A stretch of DNA of 64,000 nucleotides from Trachythela sp. YZ-2020 (GCA_016169945.1 JADLSH010000363.1:1798001-1862000), one strand, 5' to 3'. Shown: positions 10,106-23,754, numbered from the stretch's first letter. Notes: a model not told the origin generated them from the sequence alone. Made by a program: numbers and translations.

Positions 10106-12076
10106 TTACTTTATGTAAAGATTGTATTAGAATAAGAAGAAGATTTAGGATCGAATCATGATTTGATTTCACATTTCAATTATTTCTCCTTTAGTTGGAT
10201 AATTTCTCATTTAGTTGAATCATTTCACATTTGTTTATGACTTGTTTTATTAATATATCATTGCAAAATGATATATAGAACGCTGTATTACCTCAAATGC
10301 TCCAGTCATATCAGTAACCGCATCATGTTCATTTCTAGGAATCATTTGATCATTAATCATGGCTGAACTCGTCGATCCAAATCTGAATACTTAAAAACTC
10401 CGTTTTGTCGAACCATAGTTCATAGAGGTCGAACTACTGCCTATAAATCATCTTAATACTTCAATCGCGTCGTTAAATTATGGAATATTTTCAAGTCCAT
10501 CATGCTTTAAAAGATTTCTGAAGAAAAAATATGCCGACATGCTAAAAACAACTTTTGACCAAGAAATTACTTGTACTTGGTCACTTAACCGTGATTGCGG
10601 TTGTCATATCTCATACGGAGATATTGTAAATAGATAAGCATTTTTAATTAAATAGATTAGTATAGTTAATTAACATTATGGTAATTGAGTAAATTGGAAA
10701 ATGACTATTAATTATATAAACTTCAATTTAGATGTAATTAAGGGGCGCCTCAAGCGTAGAATAGGAAATAACTAGAAGGGCCACTTGAGGCCGAACCTTT
10801 GAAGTTTTTGACGCTGTGCATGTCGCATTACGCATGTTCATTACCATTATTCTAGCCAGTCAATTGCATTTTCTGACCAATAAACACGCTGAACTGGCTG
10901 GTCCGCCATTATTCTGGCCAGATAACTGCATAAAAATAGGGTGTCACGTTGCACTGCTGAGTGGCCTTTCTGGTCATTTCCTATTCTGTGCCTCAAGGGT
11001 CTTGATGTCCCGTTCGTGCCTTCTCCTTTTGAGCTTCTCACGTACGAGGTATTTTTACATAATGTAACTGTGAAGTCATATATGTTGCAATGTTTTTATT
11101 TAAGGAGTACTCAATAAATTTAACAAAAAAATAATTTATTTTTATGTCCATTCATTTCACACTTGAGTATTTTTGGTGGTAACCGCCAAATTTATGTTGG
11201 TACTCCAGTGCATAGATCTGGGGATGAAGAGATGCAGGTGAAAACATGGTCTATTCTCACGTGAAACCGTTTGTAAAACCTGTCCAATGCCCTGCTCAAA
11301 ATAACGGCCGAAAGCACTACAGTAACACTGATAACGTTGCCTATTCAACTAAATATAGGGTGATTGCTAACGTCTTGAGCGTTTAGAACGTCGCCGCGAA
11401 ACAACAAAAGCGATGTCTCTGAACAAATTCTTATGATTTGTTTCACTGTTAGTATATGCGTATTAGTGACCGGTCAAAAACAGATTTTGACCGAGCTAAA
11501 ATCAAGCTGACCGTCATTTTGACCGGAGACCTATCGGCCGTTATTTTTGAGCCCTGAATCACAGAGTAATTACATATATATATCGGTGAAATATTAACTT
11601 ATGTAATTACTCTGTGCCTGAATGCTCTTAATTGAGAAACACGAAAGCTTGACGTGAACTCTATGCACAGACAACGTTTTTTATCTGCAACCGTTCATCC
11701 TTCTTTCATTGCAAACAATGGAAAATTAGATAAAATGTAGGGGTTTTAAAAACAACTCAGGAAAACAACATCAAAACTCAGTCTCAGATAACAAGCAATA
11801 ACTAAGTTAGTAAAAACGTTGATACTGTACAAAACAAATAATCAACCAACTGTTACAGTTATTCTTTGACATCTATAAACACTGCAACACTGCTTTAGGG
11901 TTTAATTAAACTTAACACAGACTAATTCTGACTAGTTGAATCTGTAAATTCAATGAATCCATATTAAAGTATTCATTTCCACAGACCAAACTATGTCACA
12001 TTCAGAATTTAAATGGTATTATTTGTTACAGTACAACTCATTATCAAAAGCTCCTTTGTCAAGTTGTTAATTACAC
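10106..12076. other. Intergenic region with two palindromic elements
   Basis: About 2 kb between GEMIN6 and the 3' end of SLC35B2. It holds the MITE at 10744-11000 and a 58-bp palindrome at 11558-11615 (ACAGAGTAATTACAT and its complement around an AT core). The rest, including 11640-12060, is AT-rich with no supported gene. Confidence 0.5.
10744..11000. mobile_element. MITE of about 250 bp
   Basis: The left arm GCCTCAAGCGTAGAATAGGA and the right arm TCCTATTCTGTGCCTCAAG are inverted copies, continuing inward through AAGGGCCACT / AGTGGCCTTT. No coding content. Confidence 0.65.
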
Positions 12077-14319
12077 CTATTTGTTTTGAGTTGACACTTT
12101 TTCCGTTTCCTTCGATGCTTTATATCGCAGATAGGTTCTATATGATATAGCTCCGAAGACAATAACGACGCCAAAAATGGCTTGCGATGCAAGGGTATGC
12201 TTGTAAATAATACAGGAGAGCACAATACTGAAAATCATTCTTGCTGTCATGATGATTACAAACACGATGGGACCGAAGGTTTGGATTGTGTAGAATATAA
12301 ACAACTGGCCAATCGCTGAGGTCATTGACAAGACAAATACTTGATACAAGAACTGGGGATGTCTTGATGTAAACGACAAAGAACGAAGGAGACCACCAGT
12401 TTGCATAAGTGAACAGAATGTGAACAAACTTGAAAATACATTGGTACCGAACATCATTTGCATGGAAGACATCTTATGTTTCTTGAACAATGCCGATTGC
12501 CAGTTTGATGTGAAGCTGTCAAAAAGCATGTACCCTAGTAAAATGACAAGGCCTACGACTGTCGTCGGTTGATCATGATGGGCGTGGTCAGTGTTATGCG
12601 ACAAGAGGAACAAGCTGGTGCCGAAGGAAAGCAAAACGGCAACAAGATATTCAGAATACGGGTAACTTTTTCCAGAGACAATTTTTCCCATGACCATAAC
12701 TGGAATCATTTTCGATGCTTTGCAGAGCACCTGCGTCGGGAAGCTGACAAATTTCAATGCCTCGTACTGGCACCAACTGCTCATTATGTTTGAAAATGAA
12801 GAGTAGGAGTATTTATAGGATGGTGCAGTGTGATATGGTTGTTCTGCAATGGATATATACACTCCAGCAAGAACCAATGCCAGGACTCTGTTTGCAAATA
12901 CAAGGAATTGGGAGTCCTCAAATTTCACTTTGTGTAGAATGCCGTCTTCCGTGAGCTCGTCATAAGTCTGTGTCATGATTTGCTCCTGTACGACCCCCCA
13001 GGTTAGATATGCCCCCTGTAGACCTGCAGCACAAAATATCAACTTCGTAGCGGTAACACCCAATTTCGATGTTTCCTTTCCATCTGTGGGGGCCCTAACT
13101 GGACCTTCTTCCAAGCTTCGTTTTTCCTCTGGTTGTCCATGCACAAAGTTTTGAAGAAGTTTGAACAGAAAGCCTCTACCTAAGGCATAAAAATAACACA
13201 TGAGAAGGCATAACAGTTAATTTTGCTGTTTTATGTTCAGTGGTTGACATGAGAGGGGGCAAAATGGGGCAACCCTCTCTCAATTGTGACAATTAAGAAC
13301 CAAAAAGGTTACAATATTGCAATTTTGATTGGGAGATGGCTCTGAGCAATTTGCAACCGACACGAACAAATTTCAAATTGAAATTCACAACCAGGTTTGT
13401 AAACAAAGTCCCAGATTGGCTATTAGCAAAAAGGAAGCTCCAATCCAATTGCTCGGAGCATTTGATTTACAATATTGTAATGTTCCTTGCAACAGAACAC
13501 CAGATTTGACTGTAATTTGCATCCCTAATATTTCAGCCAGTGTCTGTAACTGTTTATGTTATTCTGGTACAGTTTTCCAGGAATATTTGTCTAAATTGCA
13601 TATCGCAGTTTTCGAAGATATTCTCGGTGCATTATTTCTGTATTTTTCTGTGCAGTAATATGGTTTTCTTACCCTTTTGTACACCCCAATCATGTTAATA
13701 TGGACCCCTCCCATGCAGCTATGCATGATAATTAAACCCTCCAAAATCTTGTGTTGGTATCACTCAAAGTTGCCTTTGACCATAAAATGAAGTACATAAT
13801 TATGTACAATTATGTAAACCAATCACAGCCAATTCAATTTGTTCTGCATTATCAAATATTTCTTTGTCAAAACATGAAATGCTGTCAACGAAACTAAATT
13901 TATAAGCTAGATAGCTTTATCATGGCCATTGTGGGCAGCATTGAACAATATTCAAGAAATGTTGATACAATACATAATTATGTAATGCATATACTTCCTT
14001 AATTGAAATATGGTCAAAGCCAAAATGGTCATATACATTGACAACAGAAGAATTTGACAGTTTATAATAGATACGATTGTTACTAATTAATAAGTTACAA
14101 ATTAACCACACCTGCACTCTCGTTAAAGTTCGAGTTTTTTACCAAACGAATAATTATAGCACCAGGAATTATAATAGTTGCGTAGCCAAGTAGATTCCAG
14201 AACAGACCTATGTACCACGGTGGCCGAACATATTTTTCTCCTTCGCTTTCTCCGTATACTACCGAGGTATTCCAAAAATACACCAGGAAAAGCACAACAA
14301 CTTTTCTGTATCTTGTCAT
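12077..14319 (-). CDS. SLC35B2: Adenosine 3'-phospho-5'-phosphosulfate transporter 1 (PAPST1)
   Basis: Two exons, 14112-14319 and 12077-13179, joined in phase 1 as NESAG|RGFLFK; 436 residues (human 432). It is the Golgi antiporter that imports PAPS, the sulfate donor for heparan and chondroitin sulfates and tyrosine sulfation. Family landmarks: LQGAYLTWGVVQEQIMT, DSQFLVFANRVLALV, WCQYEALKFVSFPTQVL-CKASKMIPVMVMGK, GYMLFDSFTSNWQ, MSSMQMMFGTN, IGQLFIFYTIQTFG; about ten membrane helices in all. The tail is Lys-rich. The start is ATG at 14319 (MTRYRKVVVLFLV), which makes an N-terminal hydrophobic segment. A possible acceptor at about 14342 suggests a 5' UTR exon. It is head-to-head with PPP2R3C. 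Confidence 0.95.
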
Positions 14320-14997
14320 ACCGAATTCGCCGTGATATGACGATCTTTCTGCAACAGAAATCACTTAAATTCCTTCAGTGACAAGCGAGACAAACAACTA
14401 TTTATACTGAGTGTCGATTTTGGTGTATATTTATAATGATATATTATACACTTTAGAGGGTAATATAAACAATCAATAAATATTTGCTAGTGTTTCCCCT
14501 TGCCAACGTGTCAGCAATCAGGCAATCAGCATATTAATGAGATGAGTAAATATACCCGCTTTCACCCCCCGACGAGAACCTTGATTTGTATGCAAGTAAA
14601 TGTTGTGATCCCTTGTACCAGGGGGGAAGATGCATCAAAGAAAATGGATCAGTGATTCAGAAGAATTTTTCCAGAAGGCTGATATGATTGGAGTTGGAAA
14701 TTTGCAATATTTTATAGAGGTTCAAAGCAATTTAAAGTGCTAAAATAATCTTTTATAATACAGTACTTTTGTACAAATGTTTCTCAGAATTTTCATTCAT
14801 ATCACGTTAGAATTCGTACGTTAGAATGATTTTAGAATTGTTCTTGATAAGTGAAAGTTTCTTCAATTAAAGTGGAAAGCACGATAATCAGCCTGTGTGC
14901 GGGCTATTCAAGTATTTGTGGCAAAAATGTGGTGGTTAATGTTTACATGAAATTTTCTGCTGTTTTGGTTCACAAAATCAAAAATAAAAAGCTTTTT
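14320..14997. promoter_or_regulatory. Shared upstream region of SLC35B2 and PPP2R3C
   Basis: The two coding starts diverge across 678 bp, so the segment must carry both promoters or a bidirectional one. No TATA box or defined motif can be assigned confidently. Confidence 0.45.
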
Positions 14998-17900
14998 ATG
15001 GACTGGGTTGAAAAACTAAAGGAATCACTTGGTAAGTCGAGACTTGGTGAGTTGAAAACTATGAAAAGGGAAGCAAAATGTATGCTGCTTTGCACTTTTT
15101 GAAACTGATCGTTTTTACAAAACAATTTTTGTCATGAACATTCAGAATTTACAGACAGATTTAAATACTAGTTCTCAACATTGACTGATGTAAGCGTATT
15201 AAACAAAACTATTGTACATTATCCATGAATACAGTCAAATTATATGAGGGTTTAATAGGAATAACAGAAGCTTGTGTTTCTTTGTGCAATTGCTTGACAG
15301 TGTATAGGACAGTGTATATTTATATTGTGAGCAAGTGAGGACAGTAGAAACAGTAAATGGTTTACAATTCTATATTCTTCAGGATTTGTAGCATCAAACT
15401 ACCTGAAAAATATAACAAGAACTTCACATTTTTTCGAGAGAATGCCTCTGGTCTCTGGTCTGGAAATCAGTACCCAAATGAAGGGCCTTCTCTCGAAACG
15501 TCACAAGGAATGACATATATTGTTACATATATAGCATTACATATTATAGCGAAGCATAGCATTATAGAGACGCATAGCATTATAGCGAGACTCCACTAGT
15601 CCACTGTATTTTGATCATTTTTTGTTGTGCTTTCTGCTTCAGAGAAACCAAGCAGCCAGAAGGAAGATGACATTGAATTGTTCAATAAATATTTCCTGAA
15701 GTGGAAAAATGCCAAACAAAAAGATAACCCATCTGCAGCTATTCCAAGATTTTATTATAAGGTACTTAATTGTGCTTCCACACCCATTTTCATAACCAAC
15801 TACATACATCTATTTTCATCATGTATGTAATTTGCACAAATCTAACGTGAATTGATTTCGACACATGCAAAATAGGAATGAGCCGATAACTAAAATTGCC
15901 GATTACTGAGGCCGATTATTTGTAGGCCGATTATCTCAACTTGTCGGCCGATTAATTGGTATCTGCCGATTATTGTAAGTAGCAAGACGGCGGTGTAAAA
16001 ACCTTTCAAAGATAGCGGTTGCTTTGAAGTTCTTTGACCAAAGACTTTGATAAAAAACTTTGATCTATTCACTTGTATTTTAATTAGTACTTTAGCATGT
16101 GCTTGGCAACTGTGCAAAAAAGTCTTATGGACGATTATTTTGCCGATTATCAAACAATAATCGGCCAATTACCGATTATTTAAAAATGGCCAATTAATCG
16201 GCTTTGCCTGTTATTTTCCGATTAATCGGCTCATCCCTAATGCAAAATTCAATGCTTGATAATTTACCACATGCAGCCAATGTAAAACATGTTAATACAT
16301 GCTAAATATTAAATTTTGTTGGCATCTCACTCGATTGAATAATAGTTGAAGGGTTTTTGTAGATGGAAAATTAATACATGCTACATCTCTTTTGCAGTTG
16401 CCTTCAGAAGAAGAAGTTCTGCTCCAAAAATTGAGGGAAGATGCCAGAGCAGCCTTTCTTCAACGTAAAAGTAGAGAGTTGTTAGACAATGATGAATTAC
16501 AGGTCATAATGCTAAACTCTGAAAGTCAGAATAATATTATTATTTAGCCATTTAAGCTATGTTTACACTGCAGTTTGCCAATTGTCTGACCCGATGCCAA
16601 AGATTTTCTGTTGGTGTGCACATGATTTTGCCATATGAAATTTACCATATTTTTTTCCATCATTCATTATTATTATTATTATTAAATTATTATTATTATA
16701 AACGTTATTTATGGAGTTTGCACATTATTACTCAAAGAGTATTCTTCCTAATGGCCCTCAATACACCCAACAGTTGTTACATTACAATGTGGCATTCTGT
16801 AAATGACCTCAAAAAATTGAACATGTTAATATGCAGCAAGATACATCAAGGCTTGTCACCTGGGTGGATAAAATTTCTTGTTTGACGTAAGAACCCTAGC
16901 TGTGTAACTTTGTGTAACTTTTCTTGTGGTTGACTGTTGAAGGGTCTCCCTCTGTATTTACTGAGCTGGACTGTATTTTTAGAACTTGTGGTATTTATTG
17001 GACAAACATCAAACACTTCCTGCACTTCATGATGAACAGGTGGGTAGAAAATTGGACCAAATGATTGTCATTAAATATTTAGAATGTATTTAAGAGCTCT
17101 GAAAACTTAAAGATGCAGTAGCTAACTGCTAATCATCTGAAACAATCCATTCTATATGTTTTTAGAGCATTCTTCTAAATGCCTTCTTCTTTGAAATGTA
17201 TTTTTCAGCCGTGGACTTTTTCACTCGCTATCCTCATTGCCTTCCCCTTCACTTTCTTTAAAATTCTTGTGTTTATCCATCTATTGATAGTAACATGACA
17301 ATTTTAATAGATGATAAATTATAAAGATTTTATCAAAGTCAAAGAACAGACTGGCGACAAGTGTAAAAAGTTCTTCACAGCAACAATATTCTCCAAACTT
17401 TATCACAATGACCCATTTGGAAGGTAAGTCAGAAGTGTCCGTACTCATGCAGTAGTCAAAGTTGCGGAATAGTGAGTCGTAGTTCTAGACCATTGCCAGT
17501 GATAAAGTTTAAACCATAATTGTAAATGTTTTAGGATATCAATCATGCAGTTTTTTAACTATGTCATGAGAAAAGGTATGTACTACTGTATGAACAAAGG
17601 AACACCAGTGACAATATATATATTTCTAGATCGAAATTGACAGGGTTCTGCCCACAGTGGGTGGCGCTGGGCGGCAGCGCTCAGCAGTGCCGCCCGGTAC
17701 TCTCGCCAAAGCGGACTTCTTCAAAGGCTTCAAATATGCAGTACGAAAACCCCAATGTTGTACTTTGTAATATATATTTTATACAAGTAATTTTGTAATT
17801 TTTATCTTTGGCGAATTTAACTTTGACAATAGTAGTATTGTAAAGCGCTGTGAACAACTAGTGTAACAGCGCTATATAAATGGATTTATTATTATTATTA

Positions 17901-20900
17901 TTAATTGAATGAGAAATCAATATAGATTTTTCTTTGTGGCTATTCTAGTTATTCATATTTCATTTCTTTAGTTTGGTTGCATCAAACAAGGATTGGTCTA
18001 AGTCTGTACGATGTGACTGGACAAGGATATCTTAGAGAATGTGTGAGTATGGAAAAATTGTTAAAAACAGGAAATAATCGGCATTTGTATTAATTAAGCA
18101 CGCTGGTCAAAGAAAATCATCTTGTGACGCACAATATTTGTCAAAATCAAGAGAAGACGTTAAAATGTTTATATTTTGAATATATTACAAATTCATCATC
18201 AGCCACTTAGTGACTCCATTACAATGACACCGAACTTTACAAAGGTCTCGCTTTTCTAAAATAAACTCTTCCTATCTTGTAGGACCTTGAAAACTACATC
18301 TTAGAATTAATACCTACACTACCTCAGGTACTATTAAATAATACCATTTTCAATTTTTAAATGGTTTCAACTTTTTTACAGCTTCAAGTTCACAGATTTT
18401 CTGTGAATACTTTTCTATATAACATGGATCAACTGTATGTCAGAAATCGCGTTGCAAGTTGCAGTAGCGTACCCAGAACGTTTCATGGCAAAATTTACCG
18501 ACAACGCAGGGCAAAAAAAGGCGATGTTAGTTGCTAAGCCTCAACTAGAGCACAGCGTTATTAGTTTGCCTCGCAGCAAATTGCTATTGGAGGGAGGGAC
18601 ATAGGGGGGTCTGGGGGCATGCTCCCCCAGGAAAATTTTTCATTTTTGAAACCTCAGAAGTGCGTTTTCCGTGTCTCCTGAGAGGATTTTTAATAAACAT
18701 TTTGAGGTTTTTACACCTTAGAATTACCGTTTCTGAAATTTACCGACAAAGTTACTTTCAAATTCTACGTTTTAACCGACGAAGATCAATTTACCGACAG
18801 TTTTCGTAAAAACTGGGGGGTATCGTACCCCCACACACACCCCGCTCGGTACGCCCCTGCGTACATGGTCTTTAAGTGTCCTTTTGTATCTATAGCTCGA
18901 GGGATTGGAAAAATCATTTTACTCCTTTTACGTCTGTACAGCAGTGAGGAAATTTTTCTTTTTTCTTGATCCAATGAGAAAAGGTTTGTGATGTTAAATA
19001 TTGTTTGTGATGGTAGCAGAAGGGTACATGTCCTTAAAAATCTGCAGTCAAACCTTGACAAATCTATCCCCTCTATTACCTGTAGTTATCTACTATAGAT
19101 TTGTCAAGGTTGACTGCAGATTTGTAAGGACGTTCACCCTTCTGCTACTAATGATTTAAGCTAAAAGTGTCGTAAACGTCAGTGGTGTTTTCCACAAACC
19201 AAAACAAACAAATATGTTCTCTATTGATTGTACAGGCAAGATAAAAATACAAGACATTCTGGCTTGCAGTTTCCTTGATGATTTATTGGAGGTAGGCAAA
19301 ACTATGAAAATTCTGAACCTCTATATAGAGTCAAAGATGCTAATTTTCTCTAGAATAGAAAATATTTGAATAGAAGCATGTATTGGTTTCATAACATTTC
19401 TAGCTACGTGATGAAGATTTGTCGAAAGAACAGCAAGATTCAAATTGGTTTTCAGCGCCATCTGCATTGAGAGTTTATGGTAAGAGAATTAGCAAAGACC
19501 AAAGTTCTTAATTAATGCAAACACTATATTATGTACATTCATGCATTAATGCGTTGCACCACTCATAAATTTTTACCATGCAAGATTTGGAAGTATCTAA
19601 ATTGCCAGTTTTCGTGACCTTCTTTTGTAATCTGTTCCATTGGCTTTTACAGGACAATATTTGAACTTGGACAGTGATCACAATGGAATGTTGAGCAAGG
19701 ATGAACTTCTAAGGTACTATGCTCAAGAGAGTGTCCAATACTGTATGGGTTTGTATGCATTGACCATTGTTGACTGATGATTAGAACCATGTCTTGTCCA
19801 GTGAACTCAGTCTATTATAGTTCAATGGTCGTGTCTAATACCAGACGACTGTATTAGTGTATTCGTCAATGGAAGTGCTCCCCAAAACAAAGAGAGACCT
19901 GAAAATAATGATGGATCCTGGAATGCTCGCTCCAAAAAAATATTTTGGTTTTAAGAAAGTTTTGGAGTGCCAAGTGCTCAGTCCATTAGTTAGCTCATGA
20001 GTGCGATAGTCTGCGAACCTACTGCACATTAAAGGTGTGCGAATTCGGACAAAGATTCAGATTTTGTTGCTTTTCTGTCGGATCGGATTTTGTTGATTTT
20101 TGTCGGATCAGATCGGATTTGTTTTTTCCTCGCATTTGGGTAACATTGGGTCAGATTTTGTCATTAAAAATCATTGCAAACAATTAATTAAGGTATTGCT
20201 ATATTCCACAACTGTCATTGAGGCTTCTCACTTTTCAGTGTTTTCACTGTTCTCCAATTTATTTGTTTTGGTTATAATATTAAAGTTAAGGAAGTTATAA
20301 AATATAAAGTATACAACTTATCAGTGTTCGGATCGGATTAAGACTTTTTAGCAGCGGATTTAATATATATATTTTTTTCTGATTGGATCGGATCGGATTA
20401 CATTTTTCAGCTTCGGATCGGATTCGGATTAATAAGTTAGACCAACCTCCGGATTCAAATAAGCCAATCCGACCCGACGCACACATCTACTGCACATATG
20501 CCTAAAGATAAACGATTATTCAGTTCAAATCAGTCCCTACAGAGTACAGTGGTACAACAACATTACTAGGTACGATTGATTTAAATCCAAAACGTAGTAA
20601 AGCCACCGTGTTTTTAAAGAAATTATTTGATCATTAGCGTAGGATCCAAGAAGGTTTGGAATTATTTCCAGGTCTGCGCAAAGGATACAATTTGTTCCTT
20701 TGTTTAATATCTTCTTTCTTTTATACATAGATATGGATCCGGGACACTAACCAAGGTGTTTGTTGATCGAGTGTTTCAGGAATGTTTGACCTACGATGGG
20801 GAAATGGTAGGGGAATAGTTTGTGTATTGTAGTTGGTACCTTGTTCACGTCATAATTTATGTCCCAGTTTTCTGAAATATAAAGGATTACTACCTTGTAG

Positions 20901-23754
20901 GATTACAAGACGTATTTAGACTTCGTTCTGGCTTTAGAAAACCGAAAAGAAACGCAGGTGAATACTCTTATATCATCTAAGCTAAATTTATCTACACTGG
21001 ATAGCGCTAGCTATCAGTTCCATCTTCCTTTATGATCCAGGGCCCTTTATGTTATGGTATAAGTACATCAATAAATTTAATTGGATAATATAATTTTGTA
21101 TATATTTCTTTGAATTTTTCACCGGTTTCTTTTCTAGTCTTTGCAGTACTTGTGTCGAATGCTTGACATTCAGGTAAAACAATATTACGAATTAGAATAT
21201 TTAAATTGATTCTCTTTGAATTTATTTAACAATTATTTGCCGAAGGCGAGGTGAATATCGGTGAATAAAAACCGAGACGAAGTCGAGGTTTTTATTCACC
21301 GATATTCACCGAGCCTGAGGCGAATAATTGTTTTAGTAAAATTACATAGGTGATTATTTGGAAAAAAATAAAAAATGCACATTTCAAAAAGATTTTAATT
21401 GAATATTTACGATAAAAGCGGCTTAAAAACGCTTTAGGTTCGCTTTAGGTGATTATCGCGTATTAATCCGAGGTAGCGCAACCAATCAGCGTTGAGAATT
21501 TTCAATAATCACCTATATGTAATTTTACTAAATAATATTATTAAACAAACTTTGCTTCTTTTGCAGGGTCTGGGTTATCTTAATAACTTTTCCTTTAACT
21601 ATTTCTTTCGAGTAAGTACAGTGGAGGTTATCGTGTTCTGGCTTCACTCCAGAGTAACTTTGATCCGGTTTTAGTAACATGTAAGGTAACCTGTACAGTG
21701 TGGTAATATTTTTCAATTTCAAATTTACGCAGGAAATACAAATGGAGATGCAAAAACATGGTCATGATCCCGTACTATTTCAAGATATTCAGGTGCGTGT
21801 ATAATTGTTTGGCCATATTTGGAGAAACTCTCAATATTTAATGTTTTACCTCCTCAAGCCTATACAGACTACAGTCAGAAGTGGAAAAAGTTTTTTCTTT
21901 CTGGGAACCTGGGTTTCAGACTCAAAATTAATAATCAATGACGTTCAATGATCATTGATTGATTTTGAAATTGGACTGATTGGAGTGTTGTTTCTTGATA
22001 TTCTTGATAGTCTGAAACTTCAGTGTTTTCAATAATTATTGTAATAGCAGGCTGAATTTCAAGAATAGGCGTCTGTGCTCAAAATTTCCAGATGAAAGAC
22101 AAATATAGATTTTGCAAATAAACAAAGACATAGGCGGCTGTGAAAGGCCTAATAGGCGGGAAAACACTGGAAACCCAGGTTCCCAGAAAGAAGAAAACAT
22201 TTTCCACCTCTGTTGGACTGATTGGAGTGTTGTTTCTTGATATTCAGTGGTGTTCAATTTGATATAATGAATACAAAATTAATTACAATTACTAGTCTAG
22301 ACTAGAGCATACTCTAGTTTTGTTATTACTCATCAGTTAATTATTAACTTTATAAATTTCTGTGGAAAAATTTTTCTGCGAGAGTTCAGATCCAAAAATA
22401 TTTCTGGGAACTAGGTTCCCAGGATCCGATACTTTTTCCTCCTCTGCCTATACAGTAAGGACCATATCTCATACTGATCCAGTGTTAATACAGGAGGAAA
22501 CCGGAGTACCCGCTGAGAAAACCTGAAGTGTTTGGTAGAGTCAAACTGGAAGCACTCTGCTCGCATGTGTTTGCATCAACCTGAAGTGAAGTAATACCAG
22601 GGCCGCACAGGGAAATTTGGGGGCCCGTGGAAAAAATAATTTTGGGTCCCTAGCTATTTTCCATTCTCAAATATCTTTCGGGTCATGTGCTTGTTTAGAA
22701 AACTGATTTGTCAGAACAACTTCATACTGGAGGAATCAAAGCCCCTGCAAGTGCCACAATGACTAATGAAGGATATAATTTATGCAGGATGAAATATTTG
22801 ACATGGTGAAACCCAATGATCCATATAAGATAACTCTGCAAGATCTCGTTAACAGGTATACCTTGGTCCTTGGAGACATTACATATTAATCATTATGAGT
22901 TAAATCAAAGGGACGCATTGTCGCTTAAGTTCTACCGAAACGTTATTTTCACAGCAATTACGGAATTTAGTTTTAAATGTAAAGGCCGTTTTACAATTCA
23001 AACGTATCGTGTTTAAGATACCGTCGCATTTTCTTTTGTGTCGAAGTCATTACTCATTAGTTCTACTCGAGTGCTCAAGAAACAAAGAAATACGCTACGT
23101 TTTGCTACGATACGGGTGCAGTGGAAAACAGCTTTAAATTTTGATCTTCAGAAACGTGCACGTGTCCTTCTCTTGGAAACGAATGTGATATCATATTGAC
23201 GTCACTAGTTTGCCAGTAAATCTGATTCAGCCAATGAATATTTATTTCACCTCTACGGTGACGAATTTGTATTTGTTTTCAAACACGACCACAAGTTTAT
23301 GACATATACTGTGCATGTCCCGCGCTGAAAATTCATTTCTCAATGTCCGAACTAGGAATCGAATCCCAAGTCTCTGATCACTAAGCTATTGGGATGATCG
23401 ATTGACACACTGAAAAATACATATACTGTAGACGCGCAATGTGGGATATTCAGTCTACATGTACAACAAGCTTAACAGATATGATTGTGGGACGATTGTT
23501 AAAGCAGAGACCCATGGTTCGATTCCTGGGTGGGACATTTAAAAAATCTATATTTCAACACCACAAGTTACACAGACTATTCCAGTATTCCTACACCGCT
23601 TTCCAACACCGCATTAACCAATTCTTGATTAATTCTTTCCAGTGGTCAAGGTGAGACAGTTGTTAGTATTTTGATCGACTTGAATGGTTTCTGGACTTAC
23701 GAAAACAGAGAGGTCTTAGTAATGCAAGAAAGTCAGGGGGCTTCAGAAGTTTGA
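14998..23754 (+). CDS. PPP2R3C: Protein phosphatase 2A regulatory subunit B'' gamma (G5PR)
   Basis: Nineteen short exons: 14998-15031, 15643-15761, 16398-16502, 16983-17039, 17311-17423, 17535-17575, 17972-18042, 18283-18327, 18896-18983, 19236-19291, 19404-19479, 19653-19713, 20731-20806, 20901-20957, 21138-21173, 21567-21611, 21733-21792, 22788-22855, 23643-23754. All phases agree; 439 residues (human 453). The product directs PP2A/PP5 and is linked to centrosome and lymphocyte functions in vertebrates. Close matches along the length: IPRFYYKLP, RKSRELLDN, FFNYVMRK, WLHQTRIGLSLYDV, FYSFYVCTAVRKFFFFLDP, NWFSAPSALRVYGQYLNL and LIDLNGFWTYENRE. A canonical EF-hand loop, DSDHNGMLSKDE, is coded by exon 12. 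The exon at 17972-18042 encodes Cys where human has Ser (YLRECDLENYI). Confidence 0.95.
15873..16239. mobile_element. hAT-like MITE, TAGGGATGAGC family, copy 1
   Basis: Terminal inverted repeats TAGGAATGAGCCGATAA and TTAATCGGCTCATCCCTA, with many internal GCCGATTA words. It is flanked by a perfect 8-bp direct repeat ATGCAAAA (15865-15872 and 16240-16247), typical of hAT target duplication. It lies in the second PPP2R3C intron. Copy 2 is at 29304-29668. Confidence 0.85.
17640..17900 (+). repeat. GC-rich patch and retroelement-like tail in intron
   Basis: 17643-17715 is unusually GC-rich (GTGGCGCTGGGCGGCAGCGC). 17835-17905 ends in GCGCTATATAAA followed by ATGGATT and a (TTA)n tail, the type of 3' end seen on SINE and LINE copies. 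The two may be parts of one element. Confidence 0.4.
18458..18861. mobile_element. Possible non-autonomous DNA transposon in PPP2R3C intron
   Basis: Roughly inverted ends, CAGTAGCGTACCCAGAACG and CGGTACGCCCCTG. Internal CTGGGGGCATGCTCCCCCAG palindrome and repeated AATTTACCGACA words. No target duplication was found, so the boundaries are uncertain. It ends just before the PPP2R3C exon at 18896. Confidence 0.45.
19013..19148. mobile_element. Palindromic MITE of about 135 bp
   Basis: The arms (TAGCAGAAGGGTACATGTCC, AATCTGCAGTCAAACCTTGA) are mirrored almost perfectly by the right half (TCAAGGTTGACTGCAGATTT, GTTCACCCTTCTGCTA). It lies in a PPP2R3C intron. Confidence 0.75.
20040..20490. repeat. 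CGGATCGGATT-rich palindromic repeat
   Basis: Two clusters of TCGGATCGGATT-like words (20060-20140 and 20325-20475) face each other around AT-rich sequence in a PPP2R3C intron. The right end contains AATCCGACCCGACGCACACAT and the left end GTGTGCGAATTCGGAC, which are inverted relatives. Probably another MITE. Confidence 0.5.
21225..21540. mobile_element. Nested palindrome, CGAAGGCGAGGTGAATATCG family
   Basis: 21233-21330 is a hairpin: CGAGGTGAATATCGGTGAAT with AAAAACCGAGACGAAGTCGAG, then the inverse through ATTCACCGATATTCACCGAG. The words AGTAAAATTACATAGGTGAT (21333) and ATCACCTATATGTAATTTTA (21510) form a second, outer inverted pair. It lies in a PPP2R3C intron. Confidence 0.65.
22440..22620 (-). 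mobile_element. SINE-A fragment
   Basis: Contains GGAGGAAACCGGAGTACC, TGGTAGAGTCAAACTGGAAG and GCACTCTGCTCGCATGTG in the order seen in other minus-strand SINE-A copies. The head is lost or diverged. It lies in the last-but-one PPP2R3C intron. Confidence 0.55.
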
